NCBI GenBank assembly: GCA_030624355.1
Contig: JAUXKG010000010.1
Span: 1 to 17,674, forward strand
Source: Acidobacteriota bacterium
Lineage (GTDB): Bacteria; Acidobacteriota; UBA6911; RPQK01; JADFOI01
Direction of reading: 5' to 3'
Length of the DNA stretch: 17,674 nucleotides
In this document: piece after piece, positions 1 through 8,147 of the stretch
How the letters are laid out: every line of letters begins with the position of its first letter
How positions within the stretch are numbered: position 1 is the first letter of the stretch
Notes under the pieces: model-generated
The model's database searches: none
What the model saw: the letters and a program-made list of their open reading frames with translations, nothing else
Told to the model about the DNA's origin: nothing
Translations under genes and position numbers: made by a program

Positions 1-536
1 ACTACCACATCCTCAACCAGGCTCAGCCCGAACTCCTCCAACACTCCGCGCGGATCGAACACAACCCGGGATCGATAGGCCGAGTCCAAATACCAGGTGG
101 GGGGAAGTCCCAGCAGTCTCCACGGGTAGCAGGAGCACAGAGTGCAGACGACCACGTTGTGCACCTTGGCAGAGTTGGCTATGGCTACCAGGTGGGCTGA
201 TCCGACTCCCGGTAATTCGAAGTCCTCCAGGGCGGCGTTGGCGTCCTTCAGCAGGCTCTCTTTGAACACCGGATCCAGCCAGGCTCGGGTCACAACCCGG
301 GCACCATGATGGGGGCCGACTCTGGTCTCGAAGAATTCAAGCACCTTGTCCAGAGCCTTGGGATCAATCAGCTCTTTCTTGGTCAGCACGGAGATTATGG
401 ACCGGACCCGAAGATCGAGCCCTGAGGGTGGGGTTCCGTGCTGCGGGACGGTTTCCTGGGCGGAGAGCGCCGATCCGGCCGCTACCGCAGGACCCGTCGC
501 CAGAAAGCCGCGCCGTGAAATTTTTTCCTTTGTCAT
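1..536 (-). CDS. Nitrile hydratase alpha-subunit-like protein with Tat signal peptide (3' end outside window)
   Basis: The visible 178 residues match the metal-binding subunit of nitrile hydratase, which hydrates nitriles to amides, or its relative thiocyanate hydrolase gamma. The claw motif VCTLCSCYPW is present, with Cys131, Cys134, Ser135 and Cys136 as expected metal ligands. The Thr before Leu is the form typical of cobalt enzymes. Downstream, LGLPPTWY and the SRVVFDPRGVLEEFG stretch are also family hallmarks. Unusually, the protein begins with a twin-arginine signal, SRRGFLATG (residues 7-15), then an Ala/Gly-rich segment and an ALSAQ cleavage-like site near residue 26. Known nitrile hydratases are cytoplasmic, so export in folded, metal-loaded form is inferred. 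The ATG start is supported by a GGAGGA Shine-Dalgarno at 547-552, 10 nt upstream. The C-terminal part lies beyond the left edge; a beta subunit may follow there but cannot be seen. Confidence 0.9.
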   Translation of the reverse strand, partial: MTKEKISRRGFLATGPAVAAGSALSAQETVPQHGTPPSGLDLRVRSIISVLTKKELIDPKALDKVLEFFETRVGPHHGARVVTRAWLDPVFKESLLKDANAALEDFELPGVGSAHLVAIANSAKVHNVVVCTLCSCYPWRLLGLPPTWYLDSAYRSRVVFDPRGVLEEFGLSLVEDVV

Positions 537-567
537 TTCGAAGATGTCCTCCAGGCTGGTTGGAAAC

Positions 568-597
568 TTTATACTACACTCCATTCTGGAGTGGCAA
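568..597 (-). promoter_or_regulatory. Candidate promoter with palindrome in the spacer, upstream of the nitrile hydratase gene
   Basis: On the minus strand TTGCCA (592-597) and TATAAA (568-573) are 18 nt apart. A perfect inverted repeat of 7 bp arms around TTC (577-593) fills most of the spacer and touches the -35 box. A palindrome in a promoter spacer is typical of an operator. No T-run follows it, so a terminator for the upstream PepSY gene is less likely. Seen by eye only. Confidence 0.35.
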
Positions 598-624
598 GGC
601 AAAAGACCGCTAGTTCGGGAATGG

Positions 625-2211
625 TTACGACGTATCATCCCGTCTCGAAGTACGACCAATCCGTATCAAATGCTGTGCCTGCCGGCTCAAACGCTGCCAG
701 GCCGGCACCATCGTGGCCGCACTCAAAACAATTCCGCCCAGGCACAATACGATCACGACGATATCCCACAGCGGCCGCCGGTAGTACAGGAACGGAAAGT
801 CGAAACTGTGCAGTCCGTGATACAACCAGCGATTGGCGCGACTGAGCTGTTCCTCTTTGTGCACGATCACTCCATGCTGTGGGTCTAGATAGAGCCATGT
901 GTGTGCCGAGTCGCTGTAGCGCACGCGAAGCACGGGTAGGGGACGTCTGCCGTCTCGGTCGTAGTAGTAGGAGTCGTATTGCTGGAGCCACACCGCCTCC
1001 TCGACAACGGTTTCGGGCATGGCTGCTCGCGCCGCCGCAAGCATGGCGTCATCATCAAACCGTGTGAAGGTGCCATTCTGGGATGCCAAGACTGATACCA
1101 GGCGATGCTCTAGCGGCGAGAGATCGGTGTTTGCCTGCTCACTGGCCGGGTCGGCCAATGGGACTCCGAAGCCAACCAGAAACAGCTTTCCCTGGAACTG
1201 AACCACCACAAGCTCTTTTGGAGCAAACGAAGAAGCGATCGCAGCCAAGCCGTCATCCATTCGAGCCATTGTCAGGTCGTTCAGGCGCAGCGACCCGCCG
1301 GCGACGGCCTCCCGCTGCCACTGCGAGGGTGAGGTGCTGGGGTGCCAGTTCCACGGGTCCAGCGAAAGACCACCACTCAATATCCAGGTGAAGGTTGTGA
1401 GCCCGAAGACTAGTCCGGCGTAATGGTGCCAGCGCACCAGGCCAGTATAGGGAGAATGCGAACTGATGCCTCTCAGGAGATGCCGACTGGCTGGCGAATA
1501 GCGCCAGAGGCCCCAACCCAGCCCCGTGAGGGCCAACAGACATCCGGCGATTGACAGCCAGAGAACCACCTTGGCCCACAGTGCGGCGTGCCGCCGAAGA
1601 GATGTGAAGTAGATCCAGTGCGGTACCGCACCAAGGTAGGCCCACCGGCGGCTGCGGCGTGTGGTTTTCATCACCGCTTCACCGGTCCGATCGGACACGT
1701 ACAGGTAGGTGTCTTCAGAATCACCGAATGCGATGCGATGCACCGGCATGAGAGCGCTCACCTGGAGTGTCCACTGGTCGGAATCCGTCAGGTAGGAGTC
1801 ATACCTGATCGTGGATGAGTGCTCGGGAGCGAAGCGGCGTGCCAGACTCACCGCCTCGCCAGGAGCCAAGCCGCCCAGGAGTTGGCCGCTATCCGCAAAG
1901 ACTGTGGTCCACTTGTTGCCTTCAACAAAGCGGTAGACCGGCCGGTCGCCTAGCATGCCGACTCGTACACGCTCAGGCGACAACCCAACAAGGCGCGCCG
2001 CCTCGGCGGGCCCGACTCTCGCGTTCGACAGATCCAGAGCCGAAAGCCGTATCATACGCTCTTCGGACGCCAGATCGGGCATCCTTGCATACATCATCAC
2101 AATGCCTGAAACAAACCACATCACGAAGAACAGACCACCGGCAATCCCCAGCCAACGGTGGGTATAGACGATCACCCTGGTCCAATCGGGCGCCAGCAAC
2201 CTCGTAGTCAT
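625..2211 (-). CDS. PepSY-associated transmembrane protein (putative iron/siderophore reductase type)
   Basis: This 528-residue membrane protein has the PepSY-TM layout. TM1 is at about 21-42 after YTHRW (His18). A large periplasmic PepSY-containing loop follows. Two TMs lie at about 212-236 and 265-282, preceded by PHW (His198) and RWHHYAG (His262/263). A second large loop leads to YHGLHSFDF (His465, His468) and a last TM at about 481-505. Paired histidines at TM ends are typical of this family; relatives such as FoxB and PiuB are linked to reductive release of iron from siderophores. It starts 10 nt after the TonB-dependent receptor stop, so the two are probably co-transcribed and work in the same uptake route. 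The start at 2211 is chosen because the open frame farther up overlaps the receptor gene and adds 37 residues unlike a signal or TM. Specific substrate unknown. Confidence 0.85.
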   Translation of the reverse strand: MTTRLLAPDWTRVIVYTHRWLGIAGGLFFVMWFVSGIVMMYARMPDLASEERMIRLSALDLSNARVGPAEAARLVGLSPERVRVGMLGDRPVYRFVEGNKWTTVFADSGQLLGGLAPGEAVSLARRFAPEHSSTIRYDSYLTDSDQWTLQVSALMPVHRIAFGDSEDTYLYVSDRTGEAVMKTTRRSRRWAYLGAVPHWIYFTSLRRHAALWAKVVLWLSIAGCLLALTGLGWGLWRYSPASRHLLRGISSHSPYTGLVRWHHYAGLVFGLTTFTWILSGGLSLDPWNWHPSTSPSQWQREAVAGGSLRLNDLTMARMDDGLAAIASSFAPKELVVVQFQGKLFLVGFGVPLADPASEQANTDLSPLEHRLVSVLASQNGTFTRFDDDAMLAAARAAMPETVVEEAVWLQQYDSYYYDRDGRRPLPVLRVRYSDSAHTWLYLDPQHGVIVHKEEQLSRANRWLYHGLHSFDFPFLYYRRPLWDIVVIVLCLGGIVLSAATMVPAWQRLSRQAQHLIRIGRTSRRDDTS

Positions 2212-2221
2212 CAGAAACAGC

Positions 2222-4738
2222 TCACTTGAATCGTAGCGACATGGTGACGAGAACCTGTCTGGGGCGCCCAGGATCGGCTGACTCGCCATTAGAGATGTCG
2301 CCGTTCCAGAAATATTCCTCATTGAAAAGGTTGTGCGCCGAGAGCGTCAGGCGCACCGGACCACGCCGCCAGGACACAGCAGCGTCAAACAATGTGTAAG
2401 GGTCCAATCTGAAGGTATTCCCCTGGTCGACCTGCACGTCACCGACATGCTTGACGTCCACGGTGACATCAATGAACGATACCGGAGTGAAGATTGTACC
2501 GCCATTCACCACCCGGTCCGGTGCGATCGGAAGACGATTTCCTGTCAACACCGTGTCCCCTCCCGGGGACTGGATCACGAAGGTGCCAAAGCGGTTCTGG
2601 TAAAACGACGCATTCAGATAGACCGACAACTTAGGGGACAGCAACCAGTTGACGCCTGTCTCAAACCCCTTGTACTTGTGCTCGCCAGCATTGGTGGGAA
2701 GGAAGAATGGCCCCTGGCGCACGGTCGTAATGATGCCATCACGCCTCATCCAGAAATAGGTCCCCTCGAACGAGAGCCGATTGTCAAGAACGCTTCCCTT
2801 GACCCCGACTTCGTAGTTGTCGATATCTTCAGGACTCAAATCGACCTGAACGTCGCTGGGCCTCAGCTGGGAGGGTCGGCGCGGCGGAAGAAAGGCTTGA
2901 GAATAGGTCCCGTACACGTTCACGGTCGGTTCGCCTTCACCTTCGGCGCCGAGCAGCTTGAAGGTGGCGCTGAGCTTCGGGCTGAAGGCGTCGAAGGTAT
3001 CCTGGACCCTGGGACGACCCTCATCAAATGTCAGCGTGTTGTCCAGCGCGAGCCGATCGTAACGACCGGCCGCTGTGAAGATCCAGCGGTTGGCCGGCTC
3101 AACGATGTACTGAGCGAAGAGTCCAGTGATACCCACGCTGTAGTCGCTGCCGCCAAAGCGGAAGAAGCGCCAGTCGTCCTTCGCTGGAATCACCGGATTC
3201 AGATAGTTCAATGGCCACCCCAAGGTATCGGGATCCGTGTAGATCAAATTGCCGGCGCTGAAGCCATTGGTCCACTCGTACGATCCCCCCACGATCAAAG
3301 AACTCTTTACCTGCTCCAGTCTTGGGGTCACCTCGAACCGCAGTTCCTGATAGAAGATGTCTTCATCGGTCTGCAGCTCAAAGGGATACATGGTCAACGT
3401 GTTTTCCGCAAGATCGAAGGGTGCCCCGATCACGTCTCCATCGTCGATGAACTTGTACTGGATCGCCCGATACCCGAACAGTCCGACGATGGTGGCCCAG
3501 TCGGCGAGCTGTCGAGTGTAGTTCGTCGTGACGCGCCCTTCGCTCTGATGATAGTTCGGGCCGGGCACGTTAAGGTTGGTGAGCCGATCGAAGCGCGAGT
3601 CAATATCGCTGAGCAACTGTCCATCTATGATTGGTACGTTGGTCGGCGTGCTGTTGTCCGACAGCACGCGGTTGACACTGATGCTGCCGAACGATTTCGC
3701 ATCCGGCACGAAGCTAAGCTTAGCGAACAGCGTGGTCTCGTCGACGGCAAAGTCAAAAGGCCCAGTAAAGTAGCCGTGGTTGCGCCCGCCGGCGGCCGAG
3801 AGGTAGTACCCGCCCCACTCCCCCAATGGTCCCGAGGCCTTGGCAACGCCTTTTATCAGCCCAAACTCGCCACCCGTAAGGTCGAAAGCGACCTGGTGGT
3901 CCGGCGTCGGATCGGCAGTACGAACATTAATAACGCCCCCGATGGCTGTCCGTCCGTACAAGGCCGAGTTGGGGCCGCGCACCACCTCAATACTGCTGAC
4001 ATCGTGGATCGGCAAGTTGACCACGCGGGCACTGTTGCGCGAGTCGGTCTGCGGCACCCCGTCGATAAGCAACAGCGTGCTGGTGAATTCATTACCGTCT
4101 CGAGGCAGGCCGCGCAGCATGACGGACTCGAAAGAACCAGCCTGGGTGCTGACGATGACGCCAGGAAGATGAGCAATCGCCTGTGTCAGCTCCTGATCAC
4201 CTCGGCGATCGATTGTCGCGCGGTCCACGATGTCGGTCTGTGCTGCTACCTCTCCGATACCGAGTGGAATCTTCGTGGCGGTCACCTGTACGTGCTCCAT
4301 CAGATTCGGAGTCACCTCGAGCTCGACCCTGAGCGGTACCATCTCATCCGCTTGGACCTGCAGGTCGGGAACCCGCAGTTCGAGAAAGCCCGCTGCCCGC
4401 ACCACCAGAATCACTTGTCCCGCCGGCACATCATCCACCCGAAAGCGTCCGACCGCATTGGTGACAGAGACGCGAACTGTTCCTTCGATGGTAACAGTCG
4501 CGTCGGCAACCGCCTGCCCACTCTCTCGTGCCACAACGATGCCGGCCACTGTTCCGGTTTGCGGGACTTGGACAGCCGCACTCTGGCCCTCGACCTCGCC
4601 TCTCAAAGCGATCAGCAGCGCCAGGCTCAGACCCGCCATCACCCCCCAGCGTCTCCCGCATCTGGTACGCTCCAGCATCCTCCTCCAGCCTGTGGACCAC
4701 CCGCCCGAGTTCTTCAAACCAAAGTCTCTTACCTGCAC
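2222..4738 (-). CDS. TonB-dependent outer-membrane receptor with carboxypeptidase-regulatory-like N-terminal domain
   Basis: An 838-residue outer-membrane receptor. A signal peptide with core MAGLSLALLIAL spans about 34-50. A beta-sandwich carboxypeptidase-regulatory-like domain (about 62-143) follows, with GTVAGIVV and AGFLELRV. A TonB-box-like EHVQVTATK is at 148-156. The plug domain (about 170-275) carries LLLIDGVPQ, IEVVRGPNSALYGRTAIGGVINV, and the rest is beta barrel ending TMSLRFK. The last residue is Lys after Phe rather than the usual terminal Phe. The longest frame begins at GTG 4738; ATG 4678 or ATG 4639 are equally possible starts because no ideal Shine-Dalgarno decides it. It lies directly upstream of a PepSY-TM protein, which suggests ferric-siderophore or similar chelate import. 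A Fur-like palindrome upstream agrees with iron control, but the ligand cannot be read from sequence. Confidence 0.92.
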   Translation of the reverse strand: MQVRDFGLKNSGGWSTGWRRMLERTRCGRRWGVMAGLSLALLIALRGEVEGQSAAVQVPQTGTVAGIVVARESGQAVADATVTIEGTVRVSVTNAVGRFRVDDVPAGQVILVVRAAGFLELRVPDLQVQADEMVPLRVELEVTPNLMEHVQVTATKIPLGIGEVAAQTDIVDRATIDRRGDQELTQAIAHLPGVIVSTQAGSFESVMLRGLPRDGNEFTSTLLLIDGVPQTDSRNSARVVNLPIHDVSSIEVVRGPNSALYGRTAIGGVINVRTADPTPDHQVAFDLTGGEFGLIKGVAKASGPLGEWGGYYLSAAGGRNHGYFTGPFDFAVDETTLFAKLSFVPDAKSFGSISVNRVLSDNSTPTNVPIIDGQLLSDIDSRFDRLTNLNVPGPNYHQSEGRVTTNYTRQLADWATIVGLFGYRAIQYKFIDDGDVIGAPFDLAENTLTMYPFELQTDEDIFYQELRFEVTPRLEQVKSSLIVGGSYEWTNGFSAGNLIYTDPDTLGWPLNYLNPVIPAKDDWRFFRFGGSDYSVGITGLFAQYIVEPANRWIFTAAGRYDRLALDNTLTFDEGRPRVQDTFDAFSPKLSATFKLLGAEGEGEPTVNVYGTYSQAFLPPRRPSQLRPSDVQVDLSPEDIDNYEVGVKGSVLDNRLSFEGTYFWMRRDGIITTVRQGPFFLPTNAGEHKYKGFETGVNWLLSPKLSVYLNASFYQNRFGTFVIQSPGGDTVLTGNRLPIAPDRVVNGGTIFTPVSFIDVTVDVKHVGDVQVDQGNTFRLDPYTLFDAAVSWRRGPVRLTLSAHNLFNEEYFWNGDISNGESADPGRPRQVLVTMSLRFK

Positions 4739-5037
4739 TGTCCAATCAGTTTCACAACATGTTCAGAATGACGATCATGGGCAAAGATGTCGAGGCAATT
4801 TCTTGAGCAACAAATCTGGTTCGGGTGCACAAAGGCGAATCCCTGGGACCATTTTGCACTTCTATGTGCGCCGTAGGTCCTGTAACATCAATGATAGAAG
4901 TGCTTGGAAAATGATTGCCAAGCTAGCCGCAGCGGGTTCGATTCTTCATCAGGCTCAGATGAAGGCGCCCCGTCTGGCGTTCCGATTTTTTCAACCGGGA
5001 GTCACTCAGAGAACCCCTAACCGCCAACCCGACAACC
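4739..5037. other. Divergent intergenic region between the receptor and ABC transporter genes
   Basis: This 299-bp stretch separates two divergent operons and must hold both promoters. I see a Fur-box-like palindrome at 4764-4782 and an AACATGTT palindrome at 4756-4763, both near the receptor side. No convincing -35/-10 pair or Shine-Dalgarno was found for the plus-strand ABC operon, and no small gene is supported. Confidence 0.5.
4764..4782. promoter_or_regulatory. Candidate Fur-family operator
   Basis: The core ATGACGATCAT (4768-4778) is an inverted repeat. By my count the 19 bp agree with the classical Fur consensus GATAATGATAATCATTATC at 12 of 19 positions. It lies 26-44 bp upstream of the receptor's GTG start. 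Placement ahead of a TonB receptor/PepSY pair makes iron-dependent repression plausible; this is inference. Confidence 0.33.
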
Positions 5038-5826
5038 TTGGTTATTCTCGACAAGATTTGCAAATCCTACAACAGCGGGAGACCGGCTGTCGATCAGGTG
5101 AGTTTTTCTGTAGAGGCAGGAGAGCTGGTGGTTCTGTTGGGCGAGTCGGGCTGCGGGAAGACCACTCTTCTCAAGATGATCAATCGTCTGATCGAGCCGA
5201 CCTCGGGACGCATCGAGGTCAACGGACAGGACGTGAGGGAAAGCCGAACCGTGGAACTGCGTCGATCGATCGGATATGTGTTCCAGGGAATCGGTTTGTT
5301 CCCCCACATGACCGTGGCCGAAAACGTCGGTATTACTCCCAGATTGCTGGGTTGGCCGCAGGAAAAGATAACCAAGTGCGTTGACGAGCTTCTGGACCTT
5401 GTCCATCTTCCGCCCGGTGACTACCGGCAGAGAACTCCCGATGAATTGTCCGGCGGCCAACAACAGCGCGTAGGGTTTGCACGTGCACTGGCTGCCAGTC
5501 CATCGCTCATGCTGCTGGATGAGCCTTTCGGTGCTCTGGACCCGGTCACTCGCGATCGTCTACAACAGGAATTTGCCGAAATCCACAGGAAGTTCGAGCT
5601 GACAGTTGTCATGGTCACCCACGATGTGGGCGAAGCTCTGCTGATGGCAGATCGCATCATTGTCATGCGTGATGGGCGGATACTTCGATCGGGAACACCT
5701 GGAGAACTGCTTTCAGACCCACAGGATGGTTACGTTGCCGAGTTGATGGCCACTCCCCGACGGCACATCGAAATCCTGGAGAGCCTCATCCACCAAGACA
5801 AGAATCCGAATCTGCCTTCACCATGA
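5038..5826 (+). CDS. ABC transporter ATP-binding protein, OpuBA/EgtV (quaternary amine) type
   Basis: A 262-residue ABC ATPase with all motifs: Walker A GESGCGKTT (35-43), Q-loop VFQ (Gln83), signature LSGGQQQR (137-144), Walker B LMLLDEPFGALD (157-168) and H-loop VTHD (His195). YVFQGIGLFPHMTVAENVG is typical of the glycine betaine/choline/carnitine subfamily. It is shorter than OpuCA/ProV proteins and lacks their C-terminal CBS domains. It energises the permease/binding-protein fusion encoded next, which it overlaps by 4 nt (ATGA). The start is TTG at 5038, aligned with the usual N-terminus (MVILDKICKSY). No ATG or GTG occurs upstream in frame before TGA at 4960, and no Shine-Dalgarno is evident, so the start is weak or relies on an unusual mechanism. 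Confidence 0.9.
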   Translation: MVILDKICKSYNSGRPAVDQVSFSVEAGELVVLLGESGCGKTTLLKMINRLIEPTSGRIEVNGQDVRESRTVELRRSIGYVFQGIGLFPHMTVAENVGITPRLLGWPQEKITKCVDELLDLVHLPPGDYRQRTPDELSGGQQQRVGFARALAASPSLMLLDEPFGALDPVTRDRLQQEFAEIHRKFELTVVMVTHDVGEALLMADRIIVMRDGRILRSGTPGELLSDPQDGYVAELMATPRRHIEILESLIHQDKNPNLPSP

Positions 5827-7406
5827 GAGAAAACTTTATTGCTCGTTTGCAGGAACTTCCCGATCTGTTGGGCGGGCATCTAATACTGTCAATCTCGGCT
5901 ATCATCGTGGGTTTGGTGATCAGTGTCCCCCTGGGGGTAGTGGCCTCCCGCTCGCCCCGGCTAAGAAGCACGTTTCTGGCAATAGCCAGCGTGACTCAAA
6001 CCATCCCCAGCATGGCTCTTTTGGCACTGATGGTGCCCTTGCTGGGAGGCATGATCGGGTTTCTCCCCGCCTTCCTGGCACTCACCGTGTACAGCATGTT
6101 GCCCATGCTTCGAAACACCGTTACCGGTCTGACTGAAGTGGATCCGGCCATCATCGAGGCCGCTCGAGGAGTAGGCATGACCGAGCGGCAGCTGCTGCTC
6201 CAGGTGGAAATACCTCTTGCCCTGCCAATTATTATTGCCGGCATCCGGACGGCCGCGGTTTGGGTGGTAGGCACTGCCACCCTCTCCACCCCTATAGGGG
6301 CGGCCAGTCTCGGTAATTACATCTTCGCCGGACTGCAGACACGCAATTGGGTATCCGTTTTGTTTGGTTGTGTGTTCGCCGCTCTGCTGGCTATTTTTCT
6401 GGATTCTGTGATTCGGTTGATGGAGGTGGCGGTACGCAGGCGGGATCGGTCTCTGACACTGGCGGGAGCGCTCATCCTGCTGGTGGCGCTGGGCGCCGGT
6501 ATGGCTCCGGTACTCTATGGACATCTACGACCCGCCCAGTCCCGGTTGGGCACGGGTCGCCCTGTCCAAAAAAGCCTGCAGCCCGCCGATGAACTGTTGC
6601 TGGCCGGGCAGAGGGTCACAATAGGCTCCAAGGCCTTCACCGAACAATACATCCTGGCCAACCTCCTGAAGCGGCAACTGGAGTCGCAGGGAGCCTTGGT
6701 CGAGAATATCCAAAACATGGGCTCGACGATCCTGTTCGATGCCCTGGCCAGAAGTACCGTAGATTTATATGTCGATTACACGGGTACCCTTTGGACAACC
6801 ATCTTAGACCGGCAGACGCCACAGGAACGAACGGGCTTGTTTATCGACGTCGCCAAGCACTTAAAAGAGGAATACGGCGTGCTGACCATCGGGCGGTTGG
6901 GGTTTGACAATTCCTACTGTCTGGCCATGCGCCGGGACCGCAGCACAGCACTTGGGATTCGATCCATCGAGGATCTGGCCGCACAGTCAGGGGACTGGGT
7001 TTTGGGCGGTGATCCCGAGTTCTTTGGACGCCCCGAATGGGTGACTGTGCGGGATGCCTACCAACTCGGGCATATGTCCACTCGGGGGATGGACGCCACA
7101 TTCATGTACGGTGCCGTCCGCGACGGCGAAGTGGATGTGATCGGCGCTTACACGACTGATGGTCGGATCGGCGCCTACGACCTCGTCATCTTGAGAGATC
7201 CGAAGCGGGTGTTTCCCCCCTACGATGCAATCTTGCTCTTTTCTCCACGGGCAGCCAAAATACCCAATTTGGTCGAGGTGGCCACCAGACTGGTCAATAG
7301 CATCAATGACGAGATGATGCGGGAAGCCAACCGAAGGGTCGACCTTGAGCGCCAGCCTCCGGAGCAGGCAGCAGGGTATCTGCACTCCCTCCTCGAGAGT
7401 AGATGA
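5823..7406 (+). CDS. Permease fused to substrate-binding domain, OpuB/EgtU-type ABC transporter
   Basis: One 527-residue polypeptide carries both remaining parts of the importer. Residues 1-205 are a BPD-type permease, with about five TMs and a coupling loop EAARGVGMTERQLLLQVEIPLA (about 112-133). A further TM at about 211-231 leads outside to an OpuAC-type substrate-binding domain (about 264-527) starting VTIGSKAFTEQYILANLL. It includes VDLYVDYTGTL and GEVDVIGAYTTDGRIGAYDLVIL. Tethered binding domains like this occur in transporters for betaine, choline, carnitine and bile-stress systems and in the ergothioneine importer EgtU; the sequence does not decide among these. The ATG overlaps the ATPase stop, which indicates translational coupling. 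There is no separate binding protein nearby and none is needed. Confidence 0.9.
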   Translation: MRENFIARLQELPDLLGGHLILSISAIIVGLVISVPLGVVASRSPRLRSTFLAIASVTQTIPSMALLALMVPLLGGMIGFLPAFLALTVYSMLPMLRNTVTGLTEVDPAIIEAARGVGMTERQLLLQVEIPLALPIIIAGIRTAAVWVVGTATLSTPIGAASLGNYIFAGLQTRNWVSVLFGCVFAALLAIFLDSVIRLMEVAVRRRDRSLTLAGALILLVALGAGMAPVLYGHLRPAQSRLGTGRPVQKSLQPADELLLAGQRVTIGSKAFTEQYILANLLKRQLESQGALVENIQNMGSTILFDALARSTVDLYVDYTGTLWTTILDRQTPQERTGLFIDVAKHLKEEYGVLTIGRLGFDNSYCLAMRRDRSTALGIRSIEDLAAQSGDWVLGGDPEFFGRPEWVTVRDAYQLGHMSTRGMDATFMYGAVRDGEVDVIGAYTTDGRIGAYDLVILRDPKRVFPPYDAILLFSPRAAKIPNLVEVATRLVNSINDEMMREANRRVDLERQPPEQAAGYLHSLLESR

Positions 7407-7465
7407 GGGGAGAGCTCTTCTGCTACACTAAAAGTACCTGTAGATCCTAATTTGGAGAGGAATTT

Positions 7466-8143
7466 ATGTTGTACTTTGATCCCGTTTACCTGATTTTTAT
7501 GGCTCCCGGTCTGGCCCTTTCCCTGTGGGCCAGCTGGAGAGTCAAAACCAGCTTCAAAAAGTACTCCTCGGTCCGGTCTTCACGGGGAATCACCGGGGCT
7601 GAGGCGGCAGCGGAACTGCTCGGCAGGGCCGGGGTCACTGATGTCAAGATTGTTCGCACCGAAGGCAAGCTTTCCGACCACTACAACCCTCTAACGAAAA
7701 CCCTGGCGCTCTCTGATGGCGTTTACAATTCTTCATCGATCGCGGCAGTTGGAATAGCAGCCCATGAAGCTGGCCACGCTCTGCAACATGCCCAGCATTA
7801 TGCGCCGCTCTGGCTGCGTTCCGTCCTGGTGCCGACAGCCAACATCGGTTCGAGCATTGGCTATTTTGTCATGGTCATAGGAGCTTTCATGGCCTCGACG
7901 AACATGATTCTCTTGGGAGCAGTCCTGTTTTCAGCCGTGCTGTTTTTCCAAATCGTGACGCTTCCTGTGGAATTTAACGCCTCGAGTCGAGCCAAAGCCT
8001 TAATCGTGGAGTACGGTATTATTGTGCCTCAGGAGCGGGTTGGAGTGGATCGCATTCTGAATGCGGCCGCTCTCACATATGTTGCCGCCGCCGTGAGTAC
8101 CTTGCTCACCCTGCTCTACTTCCTGATGCGAGCCCGCCGGTAG
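7466..8143 (+). CDS. Membrane zinc metallopeptidase, YugP-like family
   Basis: A 225-residue integral membrane protein with a gluzincin-like active site. HEAGH is at 100-104, giving two zinc histidines and the catalytic Glu101. A likely third ligand is Glu169 in LPVEFNASSRA. TMs are predicted at about 5-24, 117-142, 145-168 and 202-221, with the zinc site at the membrane surface. The fold and length match the YugP/Zn-peptidase-2 family, whose substrates are largely unknown. A strong Shine-Dalgarno GGAGAGG (7454-7460) precedes the ATG by 5 nt. It starts 59 bp after the transporter fusion, so it may be read from the same transcript. It ends only 4 bp from the convergent modC stop, leaving no room for a separate terminator. 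Confidence 0.9.
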   Translation: MLYFDPVYLIFMAPGLALSLWASWRVKTSFKKYSSVRSSRGITGAEAAAELLGRAGVTDVKIVRTEGKLSDHYNPLTKTLALSDGVYNSSSIAAVGIAAHEAGHALQHAQHYAPLWLRSVLVPTANIGSSIGYFVMVIGAFMASTNMILLGAVLFSAVLFFQIVTLPVEFNASSRAKALIVEYGIIVPQERVGVDRILNAAALTYVAAAVSTLLTLLYFLMRARR

Positions 8144-8147
8144 AAGT

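Noticed and set aside
2212..2322. 37-residue N-terminal extension of the PepSY-TM protein
   Set aside because: It overlaps the receptor's C-terminal coding sequence and adds nothing like a signal; ATG 2211 gives a normal family N-terminus.
2333..4771. 812-codon open frame on the plus strand, antisense to the TonB receptor
   Set aside because: Composition is low in hydrophobic cores and rich in Arg, His and Asp, with no recognisable motif; the minus-strand receptor explains the region fully.
4230..5384. 384-codon plus-strand frame spanning the receptor 5' end, the intergenic region and the ABC ATPase start
   Set aside because: It overlaps two well-supported genes in other frames and has shadow-like composition.
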